DNA from: Liopterus haemorrhoidalis
Lineage: Eukaryota; Arthropoda; Insecta; Coleoptera; Dytiscidae
Assembly (NCBI GenBank): GCA_963971575.1
Contig: OZ020616.1
Coordinates: 36,250,306 to 36,314,305 of the forward strand
Length of the DNA stretch: 64,000 nucleotides
Direction of reading: 5' to 3'
Part shown: piece by piece, positions 53,890-64,000 of the stretch
Position numbering within the stretch: the first letter of the stretch is position 1
How the letters are laid out: the number at the start of each line of letters is the position of its first letter
Made by a program: the position numbers and the translations under genes
Notes under the pieces: generated by a model
The model's database searches: none
Seen by the model: only the letters and a program-made list of their open reading frames with translations
Told to the model about the DNA's origin: nothing

Positions 53890-54420
53890 TTTTTTTTAAT
53901 GTTGAAAATATTGTAGAGGATAAAAACATGTTAAAATTATAATCACCTTTAAAGTACTAAAGTAAAGGCGTCGAGCAAATTTTACATTTCTCGAGAAATG
54001 AAAAATGAGAATTAAAACGTTTTCTCGAGAAATTCTCGAGAAGAAACACTATTTGTATCATATTACAAATATTACACAGTTCATCAAAAATTTAAAAATA
54101 TGAAAAAACGCACTTTTTATTATTATTTTTTTTTCTTATTCGCGCGTTTCGAATGTTACAGAACACGTTATGGATTAATTTACGATTTTATTTTCCACAT
54201 TTACTAAAGAGGATGACAATGATATCAACATCTCAATTTTCAATTTTGTGTAACAAATCACGTTTTGAATGGTATCTTCAGTTTCTTCAACTTCTATTTT
54301 TTTTTTTTTTAACTTTAATCTATATATTACGTATTACTTAATTTAAAATCTTATTTTTGAACTCAATAAATCTAATTTTTAATTATTTATTTCAGTGCGT
54401 GGACCACAATTTCGAAATTG
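53890..54420. other. unassigned stretch
   Basis: Continues the CTCGAG-rich repeat to about 54045, then AT-rich DNA without features. Confidence 0.5.
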
Positions 54421-54435
54421 CTGGATTTATTTTAT

Positions 54436-54620
54436 TTTTTTTTTTAATTAACTTTTGGTCTTGGCTATGATGGCCATTAACCAGGATATCTTTATTTTTA
54501 TTATGGATACATTAGTAATATGTACAACAAATACAAACATCCATGCCATCACCGGGATTCGAACCCGAGCCACCATGGTTAGCAGTCAAATGAGCTGGCC
54601 ACTACGCCATAGTGACCGGC
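54436..54620 (-). mobile_element. tRNA-derived SINE
   Basis: On the minus strand the head reads GCCGGTCACTATGGCGTAGT, with A box TGGCGTAGTGG (54599-54609) and B box GGTTCGAATCCC (54554-54565), then a non-tRNA body and an A-rich tail ending near 54436. Direct repeats ATTTATTTTATT and ATTTATTCTTTATT flank it. The head is tRNA-like (GACTGCTAA anticodon loop) but stems do not pair fully, so it is not a tRNA gene. Confidence 0.8.
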
Positions 54621-54639
54621 AAATTTATTCTTTATTTAA

Positions 54640-55532
54640 TTCTTATTGTTGCTATAGATAGATACAACGTTTATAGTAAATTTATCGCATTATAGTCAAT
54701 TATATCTCTGTATATTATGTAGTTGTGGTGAAACCAAAAATTTTAGTTGACCCTTATTTCAAAATTTAACTTAAAATAATTTATCATCTATTTTGAAATC
54801 AATATTTCATTTGAAATACTCTAAAATGTATTCATTAAAAATCAGTTCACGTAATTTTTTCGGGCACTTAGTCGACCACGTAATAGTGTGAACATAAAAA
54901 GGTAATTCTCTGAATCCCAGAAGAAAAAAAAAATGTGAGTTGCTAAGATTGAGTTGAGTTCGAACACTTTTTACATTGACCTCTGTCCGTCTCGGGTCAG
55001 TTAGTCGATATAGACGTACATATTTCAACAGCTAACATACATAAAATCGAAAACGATCATCACTCCTAGTATTTTATATGTCAAACTTTTATCACATCCA
55101 TACCTTTTTGCTAAATTTCAATATGACACCGAATTTTGCTTTTTTATTTTACTTTATTGACAGGCATGTCAATTTTTATTTCAGAAAAGAGGTACAAAAT
55201 TGGAAAACATGAAAAAATAAACTGTACAACAACAATGTACATTGTACCATTTGTAAATAAACAAATGTCCAAAACATAACAATTTCACCTTGTATTTCGC
55301 TTTACTTCGCCAACAATCGGTTAGTAATAAGTCAGACTAAGCTCGAACTCAAATAATGAATATTAACTCTAGTAAAATCATATACTGTTGCTTCGGAGGG
55401 AGTAAAGAAGATATGGTGCTCAAAGATACGTAACAGTAAAAAAAGATTAAGGGGGATTACAAGCTTATCCTCGCTCCAAGATAAAGTCGCTCATTTCTGA
55501 AGTCGACTGCATGTAACTGAATGACTGACTAA

Positions 55533-55533
<1 letters not shown>
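54640..55533. other. unassigned stretch
   Basis: AT-rich, nothing recognised. A 73-codon minus ORF (54807-55028) has no known relative. Confidence 0.5.

Positions 55534-55595
<62 letters not shown>
55534..55595. repeat. (TA)n microsatellite
   Basis: About 30 TA dinucleotides. Confidence 0.95.
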
Positions 55596-55597
<2 letters not shown>

Positions 55598-56380
55598 ATG
55601 AAGTAGCAGAAGAATAAATGAAGATTTGTCATATTATTGTCGAAAGATTTTTAACTTTTTTTAAAACAGTTTGACATATTTTAACCAAATGATAATAGAG
55701 TAAAACCAGGGCCGAACAGAGGCCATATATCATCTCAAAATTTTCATTCTAAGGGAGTGTTTCTGGATTAAAACTGTTAACTTAAAAACTTAAAATAACA
55801 TTTTAACATATTTTTTTAATTGCACCCCGAAAGAAGTAAATTGCTATTTTTTATTCTATAAAACGTTCCTTGGACATAGTCATGAAATTCGGAAAGCATA
55901 TTCTCTCCATGTGTAAGCACCCCCAAACAAGAGATTTTTTTAAATTCGACCCCAAGGGGGTGAAATATGATTTCAAGGATTCCTCAATATATCTCGGTAC
56001 CAATAAGATATCGACTTAGTTTTTGCTTATAAAGGTTACAAATATTTATGAACGAAATTCAGGATTTTGCCCTAAACAACCCTTAAATCTACATTCGGGG
56101 TCAATTGTAGAACGCTTCTCATTTCCTATGTTTATTGAGATAACAACCGTTTTGGCATATGAGTGTCTTTTTAAAATCTTCAGAAATTTATTGAGTTTTT
56201 TTTTTTTTTAATAATTTCACCCGTAAAGGGGCAAAATGCTTTTTCACTGATTCCTCAATATCTCTTAGGCCCAATGAGACATATAGACTTAAGTTTTGCT
56301 GATAGAGGTTACCCATACACGTGTACAACAATGTAATTTAGAATTTTATATTAATCACATTAAAATACTATGGCGGTGAA

Positions 56381-56614
56381 CAGCACCGTAGCAACGGGGT
56401 GGCGTCGGGGCATTTGCCAGGAGCGCGAGGTTTTATAAGATCGCGGGGTTTGATAAGGGCGCGGGGTCTCATGAGGAGTGCCATTGCGGGTGAAAACCTT
56501 TTTTTTTCGCTCTTCCTTCACTTGAATTTGGGTAGTGAGGACCTTTTTTTGCTCTTCACTTGAATGTGGGAGGTGAGGATTTTTGTCTTTGCCGAAAACA
56601 GTGCTACGGCTCTG
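56381..56614. mobile_element. hAT MITE with perfect target duplication, 234 bp
   Basis: Ends CAGCACCGTAGC and GCTACGGCTCTG, flanked by exact GCGGTGAA (56373-56380 and 56615-56622). GC-rich interior. Young. Confidence 0.88.
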
Positions 56615-56658
56615 GCGGTGAAACTATAAAAGATTACATATTCAATATATATACGAAG

Positions 56659-56873
56659 CAGTGGCGGACTTTCGCAGAGACAAAAAAGACATTGTCTTGG
56701 ACCCGTAATTTTCAAGGGCCTGGATTTGGGAGATGAGAACGTTTTTTTTGCTCTTCACTTGGATTTGAGAGGTGAAGAAGACCTTTTTTTTGCTCTTCAC
56801 TTTGAACGCCTCTAGGTTGAGGGCCCGTAAATCAAAAATGTCGTGGGCCCGGCGAAGGCTTGATCCGCCACTG
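56659..56873. mobile_element. hAT MITE with perfect target duplication, 215 bp
   Basis: Ends CAGTGGCGGACTTTCGC and GCTTGATCCGCCACTG, flanked by exact ATACGAAG (56651-56658 and 56874-56881). Long GGACCCGTAA / GGGCCCGTAA repeats inside. The CTTTTTTTTGCTCTTCACTT motif is shared with the neighbouring MITE at 56381. Confidence 0.9.
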
Positions 56874-57559
56874 ATACGAAGGACTTAGGGTTTATTATTG
56901 CTACAAAAATGTTCCCGAGGATATATGTCCCAGATTTTTTATTTTCACTTTTCGACGACAATTATAACATTAAATTTGCTGTTGAACATTTGCGTAGCCC
57001 CTAAGACTATACGAATAAATTTTCTTCGGTGGCAAGAGCATTTATTAACGGTAAAAAGTGCTCTGACCTATATTGGTACGATTTATAGATCAAGAATAAT
57101 CACGGAATAATTATAATAAATATCATAACAAATAACTTCATAAGGTACAAGATAAAATGCTTCACGTGACCAGCGCCGCCTTGGGCGATGAGTGATTCTC
57201 ACATGGGCAACTGTTTGTGGAATTTTCCTAGGTTAGCACAACGGGACACTTATACGTGCTGTTACCAAATGACTGTACTATCAATGTTTATAAAAAAGCC
57301 CTTACTTACATTATTTGTGTAAGAAGAACATATCAATACAATAGTTGATTAAAACAAATAAATATATTTGAACCCTCCAAAACCTTCGCACCAAGCCAGT
57401 CTTAAACCGATTCTGCCATGGGTCCAGCCTAAGCCAGCTACGACTACTTTTTCGGTAGCGAAGCAGTGGGTATACTGCTAGTTCAATATAAAAAAATATA
57501 TATACGACTAGTCTGTTAGTTTCTGGTATACATGTTTAGTTTTGAAACTGAGCTACAAA

Positions 57560-58805
57560 GTAATTTCAGAAATAATATGAGTTATCTGTTTATTAACGAC
57601 TCAAAATTTAGGGCAAAAAAATCTTCATAAACATATATTGGATATGATGCTAGAATCTTCTTTAGTAAATTTTTGAATTTTGCAAATGGAAACAACCTAA
57701 ACTCATGCGGTAGAGTATTGTAGAAATTAATTACATAAAAGTTTACACTGTTTCGTGTCCTGTTAAATCTCAGAAATTCCGGACATACATTGTTCCTATT
57801 TCCTTAAAAATTGGATTAGTTCTTATGAACAAAGAGTGCAGAGAGAAATATGTAAAGAGCCAGATAAGTAATTATTTTTAATTTAGCGAATATTTCTCGG
57901 CAATCTTCTCTATATAAAACACCCATTATAATTCTTACAACTTTTCGCTGTAAGCTGAATACTCTTTTAACTTGGGCTGACTGGCCCCAAACCAGAATTC
58001 CGTAGATCATGGCAGATTGGAAGAGTCCGAAGTATGGTAGTAAGGTTACATCTAAATATTACTAAGACTAAGAGAGACTAAGTTATAAAGGTGTCTAAAT
58101 AAACATGTAATTTTTCGAAGTTTAACACAAAGCTGATTGATATGTTGGCTCCATTGCGGAACAAGAACCACATAGATACTCAAAAATTTGACTTCCGGCG
58201 GATTGTTAAAATCATGTTTTTTAGTGGACATTTTTTTTAGTTTTGTTGGTATTTAATGTTAACTTATTGCTTATAAACCATATTTCAGAGTCACTGATAA
58301 TTGTGTCATTGTCTAATAACAAAGAGTCAAGGGAGGAGTTTTTATTGATCATGGTTGTTTCATCCACATATAGAATGGAGTTTGTGGAACAAGAGAATGG
58401 AAAGTCGTTTATGTAAATCAAGAATAGTATAGGCCCAAGTACAGATCCTTGTGGCACACCAACATTGTTTATTTATATTTCAGATTTTGCATCTTCTATC
58501 TGAATGTACTGTTGACGATTAGCTACATATGACTTTAGTAAGCCATAGGCTAACCATACCGGGCTAGTTTATTTAATATTATTTCATGAGCGATATAATC
58601 AAAGGCTTAACTAAGATCACTAAAGATTGTTATGCAAAATTCGTTGTTCTCAATTGCATCTGAGACGTATATAGTAAAATCTAGAACTGCTTCGGAGATA
58701 GATTTTCCACTTCTAAAGCCATATTGATTGCTGGGAAATTTGCTGAGCAAAAATTTTTTCAAACATCTTAGAAAATACTGGTAGAAGAGATATAGGACGA
58801 TAGCT
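57560..58805 (-). pseudogene. CR1-like LINE ORF2 remnant
   Basis: Minus strand, from right to left: YRPISLLPVFSKMFEKIF (RT block 1), QYGFRSGKSISEAVLDFT (58750), ITIFSDLS..AFDYIAHEI, MPQGSVLGPILFLIYINDF (58457) with YADD changed to YVDE, ISDSEIWFISNKLTLNTNKT, then MIYGILVWGQSAQVKRVFSL and REIFAKLKIITYLALYI (58010-57816), and LPHEFR..PFAKF at the 3' end. Multiple stops and frameshifts. Joined on its 5' side to a jockey fragment. Confidence 0.8.
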
Positions 58806-58975
58806 ATTTGCGGTTTATCTGCGAAGGCACATGTATGAAATGATGACCTGGTCCACAATTTCCATGGCAAATCAAACCCCGGCGGCTGTACAGATGGATA
58901 GGCGATGAGGTGATGATTTTCCAAGGGTTTCTATAATCCGTCCCTCCACACATCTACAACGGGTGTGTCATCAGG
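58805..58975 (-). pseudogene. jockey-like C-terminal fragment fused to the CR1-like LINE
   Basis: ENHHLIAYPSVQPPGFDLPW and KLWTRSSFHTC match the 'HLI.DPT..PPGF.LPR..WT.LN..R' segment after RNase H in jockey ORF2. The reading switches to CR1-like RT near 58805. Confidence 0.6.
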
Positions 58976-58979
58976 TTTC

Positions 58980-61005
58980 TTCCAGGGTGGCTTTTAAGAC
59001 TATAGTCTTAGTGATGGTAGTGTTTTAATATTTTTATGAATTGGTATGTCAGAGTTATCTGCAGGTTCGATGAGGGCTAAAACTGGAAGCCAATTTACAG
59101 GTGTGTTCTTAACCAAACCTGTTATTTTGAGTAAAAGGGTGTTAAGTTCAGCATCCATTGTTTTGGAACGCACACTTTACGATCAAACTGAGGTTATTGT
59201 GGAGATAACGGAACCCTGTTAGAGGTCATTCTAAAGTACCCGGGATTTTCTGTGCATACTATCCAATGTGACGGTATAACGTCTGTAACTGACCGTCTGA
59301 TTAAAAGGTGGAAATGTGAATGGATGAAAGTGCCTACATTCAAATTTAACAACATTAGAACATTAACTCCTCTCTATATCAAATCGTCAACTACATACAC
59401 AGTGCACAATATTTTGGCAATATTACAAACTATTTCCATCCTGAAAAGGTACTTGTAACCTTTTACAATTTGTAGTCCATAGAACAATCAACCGATTTCG
59501 TAAAAAAAATAACATTTCTGGTACTTGCACGGTTTTCCATTTCCAACCTTCAATTACTCTGAAAGATTCACGGAACTAATTATCCCTGTAAAGGCAATGA
59601 TTTTATACCTGCGACCGATTTGTACCAGTATAGATCGCGACTCCACTGGTCCAAATTGGTGTCCTGAACTTTTTGGAGGTTATTACCACGGACAATGGTT
59701 TAACGTTATACCTTAGAGCAGGGGTGGCGAACTTTTTGATGCTCACCAGACAACATTAACTATAATGTATACTATAAATGACGCCATGCCTATATTTTAT
59801 TCATTTGCCGCATCCATTCCCAATGTGGGCTATCATCACCATATTCGCTACTATCCATAATGATTCTGCAGATGTAATTCCGAACCATTTCCTCAGGATA
59901 TCGTGCTGAGAAATCCTTGGTCTTCTAGATGTCATGTTTGGTCATTTTAGATGAAATATAATTATTGTGACAATTAACTGTAGAAAAAGCATTCTTGTAA
60001 AATAATGTATAGTCCAATATTTAGATATTAAAATAAAACTCCTCTAATTTAATTGTGCTACGTAATGATACGTTAATACTAAGGCGCCTACAGATACTAT
60101 GCCAACATTCATCAATACTGGTTTTGACGCTGGCCATAACTTGTAGCGCTGATGAACACTTATACATGCCTACCCTGCAGACGATGAATCGACGAAGCGT
60201 CAGTGCTGGCCAAGTACAAAAATAGCGAACATGTGCCAACGTTTGTAAAATAGCATCTGACAGTCAAAGTGAGGTTATGGTCGCAGCTTCGACCTTGCTT
60301 TTGATATTTAAATTAGATTAAAAGTATAAAAAACTACTTTTTACTTTAAGTAGACTTCATAATTATGCAAATATGGTTATAACCTTCTTTTTGAGCACAA
60401 CACTCTCGAATGATGTGATGACAAAAGTGTGCGCGTCGTGTGTATGGTGCTAACATGCATATATAAGTCTGCACCGATGTTGGTCAAACTCCTTTGACTT
60501 GTGATAAGAATACCGCCTCGGAAGCGAACGCCAAGCCCAGCGTACATTGGCTGTGACTTGTGACTTGTTGCCCCTACACACTATCAGACAAGTATAAACA
60601 TTGGCCGTGTCTTGCCACGCCGTCTGGAGGCGACTTTATAAGGTATTTTGTATTCTGATGTAACTCTGTCTAACTAATGAAAATATAATTTGTTTGGATT
60701 GTGTCCTGAATTTGAAGGTCGATATCCTAAAATAGGCTGAACAATAGTTGGTCGTCGTTATTATTTCTCTTTACCAATCCTCCTACGGTCGCATGTGTAT
60801 CAAAATGGTACAAGCCTACCTTTTTTTAGTGCAATTTTTTAACGTTAGAATTGGGATATGTCACCTTACCTTCCTAATTCCCCATAGCCTCATTCCATTG
60901 ACAGTAATCACTTCTTGTTGTTAGAGTGTGTGTAGCAGAGAACATATTCATTTTTGAATAATATACAACTGCAGAATTTTGATTATTACTTTTCTCTTAA
61001 ATTTA
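58980..61005. other. unassigned stretch
   Basis: Small ORFs at 59252-59458 and 59525-59716 (plus) and 60021-60239 (minus) have no recognised domain. CAGGGGTGGCGAACTTTTTG at 59725 is a hAT-type end with no partner found. 60400-60640 is less AT-rich with no signal identified. Confidence 0.45.
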
Positions 61006-61009
61006 TATA

Positions 61010-61854
61010 CAGTGGAACTACAATATTCGTCCACGCCAATGTTCGTCTTGTTTGATTTTCGTCCTGTTTTTTTGTTGAAATTTTTGTTTGATAATCATCC
61101 CAAAAGTCAATATTCGTCTGTGTCAGCTGATCGTCTGTTGAGTGGCTCAGTCTCGAGCAGTGATTTAAGTGTGCGCATTAACTCTCGTTTAATACTTTAT
61201 TTCGTTTTTAATATTTACGAGTTTTTACATTTTTTAATAAATACAGTACTGTAGGTATGTCACCATGGGTCGCAAAATGTCAGATGAGGGAAAAGCAGAT
61301 GATGGACCGGTTCAGTGCTGAAATTAAGGAATGACTGTCCACTTGGCAAAAATGCAGGTTTTCATTGAGAAATGGCACCCAAACATCGCTGTAGTTAATG
61401 AGCGTATCAATTCATTTGATGACTATGTATATGGACACTTTCGGAAGATTATAAAAAACAGAGCAAAGCAAACAACATTGGATAACTTCTTTAAAAAACT
61501 AGTGCTGGTGAATCGTCTGGAAATGCTATTGAATCATCAAGACTTCAATCACCAGAAGGGAACCCCTTCTAAACAATAGCCTAATCCCTCTAAAATATTA
61601 TAAACTCTTAACAACAATCATTGTTTTTTTGACCCATAGGGTAAATTTCTCTTTAAATTTTTATTTATGTATGTATTTATCTAATTAGAATGTATTTGCA
61701 ATGATTTTCGAGGTTTATTATTATTCTTTTTTTAAAGAATAGATAGGCTGAGGACGGATTAAATTATTTTTAGTTAATTATTATGGGAAAAATAAATTTT
61801 AATATTCGTCCTACCCTCAGGAACGGATTACTGACGAATATTGGAGTACCACTG
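61010..61854 (+). mobile_element. pogo/Tigger element, internally deleted
   Basis: Terminal repeats CAGTGGAACTACAATATTCG and, inverted, CAGTGGTACTCCAATATTCG; TA on both sides; 845 bp. Retains only the transposase C-terminus (61331-61579). Confidence 0.9.
61331..61579 (+). pseudogene. Tigger transposase C-terminal fragment
   Basis: KMQVFIEKWHPNIAVVNERI, FDDYVYGHFRKIIKNRAKQT and TLDNFF match the tail of pogo/Tigger transposases ('FIEKWHP......HFR.ILKRR.KQ.TLD.FF'). The DDE domain is deleted. Confidence 0.82.
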
Positions 61855-62018
61855 TATTATTATGTATTTTACATAAAATACTAAAAGAAAAACAATAAGG
61901 AAGTAAACAATAACTAAAAACACATGCGTCAGGTTTCCCAATAATCTGTTTTAGAAACATATCATCATTCTGATACATTGCGACCACTGTCTTGAGATCT
62001 TTAGAAAAGCTTGTATAA

Positions 62019-62986
62019 TCTTTATATATAAAAGAGAATATTTGTGGCTATGTCCGGAAATTCTAACCCACTTCCAGATATGCTACCGAGTTGAAATTTT
62101 GCATACAGGTAGGGAATGCCTTCATCATAACTAGAAAAATCGAAAATTTCAAAAAAGTGCCGTCAGAAACGAGAAATTAATAATTTTGTTTTTAATTATA
62201 TTGGACCATTGGAATATCTATTAAACCGTCAGTGAGAACACGGGAATTTCCCTTCAATAGTTGGTTGTACAATTATATTGGGATCGGGAGTGTTCGGTCA
62301 AAATCGTAAATGGCTCAAATATGTAGGAGTGGGGACGCATTTAATCTCCGTAGTTCGTGTGGTCAATATCGCTCTGAGTACAGTCGATAGAAAATCTAGC
62401 AATAGTAAATATGCCTTTTACAAGTAAGTTAAATGGTCGTGGTATTACTAGCCACAGTCGCGAAATAGTTTCTTATATTTTGACTTTTATGAGGCTGGGG
62501 AACCTATTATTCCTTTCAAATCAGTTTTTGCTTGAGTGGCTGAAAAGTGTACAAAAAGATCGTTCGAAAAGAATTATAGACGATTTTGATAAAGGAGTTT
62601 TAAAGAAAACTATATTAGACCTGTATACAACAGAAAAAATAGTACCTACTCTGTCTACTATTTTACCAAAATTTTAAGATTTCACGGGATATGACGGAGA
62701 TCGGGAGACACTCCGATGAGAGAATTAGTATAGGCATCTTTAAAACAGTTTGTGGCCTCCAGAAATATGACATTTCGCCTTTAAAACGCTAAAGAATTAT
62801 CTCACTTAAATTATTTGTGAACAAGCACATATTTATACAATGGTAGAGTAAAACAAAAAATATATAATTAGACCATACTAAAACTATTCGCACCAAATCT
62901 AATTTGAACCCATTCCGACATGGGCCCGGTCTAAACCGGCTACGGCTGTATTTTTTCCGGTAGCGAAGCATCGGGTACACTGCTAG
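62019..62986 (+). mobile_element. complete non-autonomous Helitron, 968 bp
   Basis: 5' TCTTTATATATAAAAG after A (62018), 3' CTAG before T (62987), with a GCTACGG...CGGTAGC stem about 20-50 bases inside. No Rep/Hel. Carries an 88-codon ORF (62411-62677). Confidence 0.82.
62411..62677 (+). pseudogene. transposase-related N-terminal fragment carried by the Helitron
   Basis: MPFTSKLNGRGITSHSREIV opens it; later FDKGVLKKTILDLYTTEKIV and PTLSTIL. This is the N-terminal part of a protein common in arthropod genomes ('SREVV..V..F........DEFD..V(L/I)(R/K)RT...(F/L)Y...K..PT...LL') that goes with IS630/Tc1-like DDE elements. Between the halves the region that is usually about 40 residues is shortened. 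The ORF ends in a stop at the point where the family continues. Confidence 0.6.
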
Positions 62987-62989
62987 TTA

Positions 62990-63665
62990 CTTATAAATAA
63001 AAACACTAATTTTATTTGAGTAAAATTAGATTAAAAATTAGTATTATACAAAAAACTCCAATACTTTCACCGATATCTTGAAATAAGATGTTAAAGTCAA
63101 ATGTATCATTATGACTTATGACACACTGCGACCGGTTCGTGACATAAACATGTTGCGACCGACGGAGGGTTAAAACTTATAAACCATCTAAATCGACAAG
63201 TGTACGTGTTTTTACTTCTTTTTACTTTTTTAGATTCTCTGGTACATAATTCGTGTTTATCTGATCAAAACCTAACATGATAGAACACGCATTTATGTGA
63301 ATGTATTCATTACTATTAACCATTCCACTTGGATGAAAATATAAATGGAGTAATATTTAACTATTCAACCGTTACGATACTATTTTATTTAACATCAATT
63401 GAACATTCATTACAGTGATTGTGATGTTCATTCGAAATTATTATTGTACCAACATATATTGATGTAACCGAACAAATTAACTCATATATTAACAATACAG
63501 ACGCGTTGAGGTTATATTAAAGAGGTGTTGGAAAACGCTACTGTTTTATTCTTGTGTTAATATAATTTCCCAGAGGACAGCATGCATATAGGCGTGTATG
63601 AAAACACAGAGCCGGATAAAGGATGCCAAAACTGTTGAACACCAAAATTCAAGGTTACTCATTTT
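62990..63665. other. unassigned AT-rich stretch
   Basis: Nothing recognised between the Helitron and the Tigger end. Confidence 0.5.
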
Positions 63666-63670
63666 AAATA

Positions 63671-64000
63671 CAGGTAGAACTCGATATACGCCGCAGTTTC
63701 GTTCCTAGGAGAACCAGCGTAAACCGAACTGACGTAAAATGAACCTAACTTGTTGTGAGAGTATAGGGTTAGGTTCCAAATAAATAAACAAAAGACATAA
63801 AAGGTATCTATAACGCTATTTTATTTGACTTAGTACTCATTGACTCGTACTGGCGTTACATCTGTAGTTTGCTGAGCAGATGGTTTGATTTTATTTGCAT
63901 TTTTCATAATGGTACTGACAGTTGAAGACGGTAAATTCATTATCCTGCAGACATTTGGACGTTTTCCCCCACTTTACGTTCGTCTTATAATCTTCTTCTC
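63671..64000 (-). mobile_element. Tigger derivative, cut by the window end
   Basis: Left terminus after TA: CAGGTAGAACTCGATATACG, with an inner repeat TCGTTCCTAGGAGAACC. Minus-strand reading near 63830-63990 gives RPNVCRIMNLPSSTVSTIMK then NANKIK, the helix-turn-helix at the N-terminus of pogo/Tigger transposases, followed shortly by a stop and the terminus. So the catalytic part is deleted. The other end lies beyond 64000. Confidence 0.75.

Larger units (their letters stand above)
55830..57481 (+). mobile_element. Helitron 3' portion (5' end not found)
   Basis: The last 110 bases (ACCGATTCTGCCATGGG..., CGGTAGCGAAGCAGTGGGTA, CTAG before T at 57478-57482) match the 3' end of the complete Helitron at 62019-62986. 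The upstream body has repeats of CTCAATAT(AT)CTC and CACCCC. Two hAT MITEs (56381-56614 and 56659-56873) are inserted in it. Confidence 0.6.

Noticed and set aside
54553..54622. tRNA gene (Ser-GCT-like)
   Set aside because: The A and B boxes are good but acceptor and anticodon stems do not pair properly, and a SINE body and A-tail follow.
59725..59760. Complete hAT element starting CAGGGGTGGCGAAC
   Set aside because: No inverted partner end or target duplication was found downstream, so only a single terminus can be claimed.

Overview
AT-rich, repeat-dense nuclear DNA from an insect. Evidence for this: spliced host exons with GT/AG borders, a member of the insect DUF1091 family, and a typical arthropod transposon mixture (Helitrons, hAT, PIF/Harbinger, Tc1/mariner, pogo/Tigger, Ty3/gypsy, RTE-, jockey- and CR1-like LINEs, a tRNA-derived SINE). 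A beetle is a reasonable guess, but the sequence alone does not prove the order.

The only convincing host gene is a four-exon, plus-strand gene spanning 9503-19981. It encodes a predicted secreted protein of 192 residues of the DUF1091 (ML-like lipid-binding) family. All three introns are phase 0, and no exon is long enough to stand out as an open reading frame. Intron 1 holds a mariner/Tc1 mosaic and a PIF/Harbinger element, intron 2 a Helitron and an RTE fragment, and intron 3 a hAT element with a jockey-like LINE inside. A further inverted-repeat element begins about 20-30 bases after the stop codon.

Layout. 1-2.0 kb: decayed gypsy integrase tails and a tandem-repeat block. 2.0-4.4 kb: unassigned. 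4.4-6.1 kb: inverted-repeat element A, interrupted by a Penelope-like unit with hammerhead-like motifs. 6.3-8.8 kb: MITEs and LINE 3' ends. 9.5-20 kb: the DUF1091 gene. 20-21.9 kb: nested foldback elements. 22.6-24.8 kb: a hAT with perfect target duplication, two MITEs and a second, inverted copy of element A. 25-31.6 kb: hAT MITE, LINE scraps and an almost full-length dead mariner. 31.6-37.9 kb: a TTAA-flanked inverted-repeat element containing a probable 1.4-kb solo LTR and a structurally complete, coding-defective Ty3/gypsy provirus. 38-44.8 kb: MITEs and a foldback element split by a CR1-like LINE with an intact 344-codon ORF. 45-52 kb: GC-rich island, Tc1 remnant, paired dispersed repeats and a non-autonomous hAT. 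52.4-57.5 kb: second Helitron, SINE, two very young hAT MITEs and a further Helitron 3' end. 57.5-59 kb: chimeric LINE. 61-64 kb: two Tigger derivatives flanking a Helitron that carries a transposase-related ORF.

Apart from the DUF1091 gene, nothing looks like a functional host pathway. The biology here is nested transposition. No structural RNA gene, CRISPR array or operon was seen.
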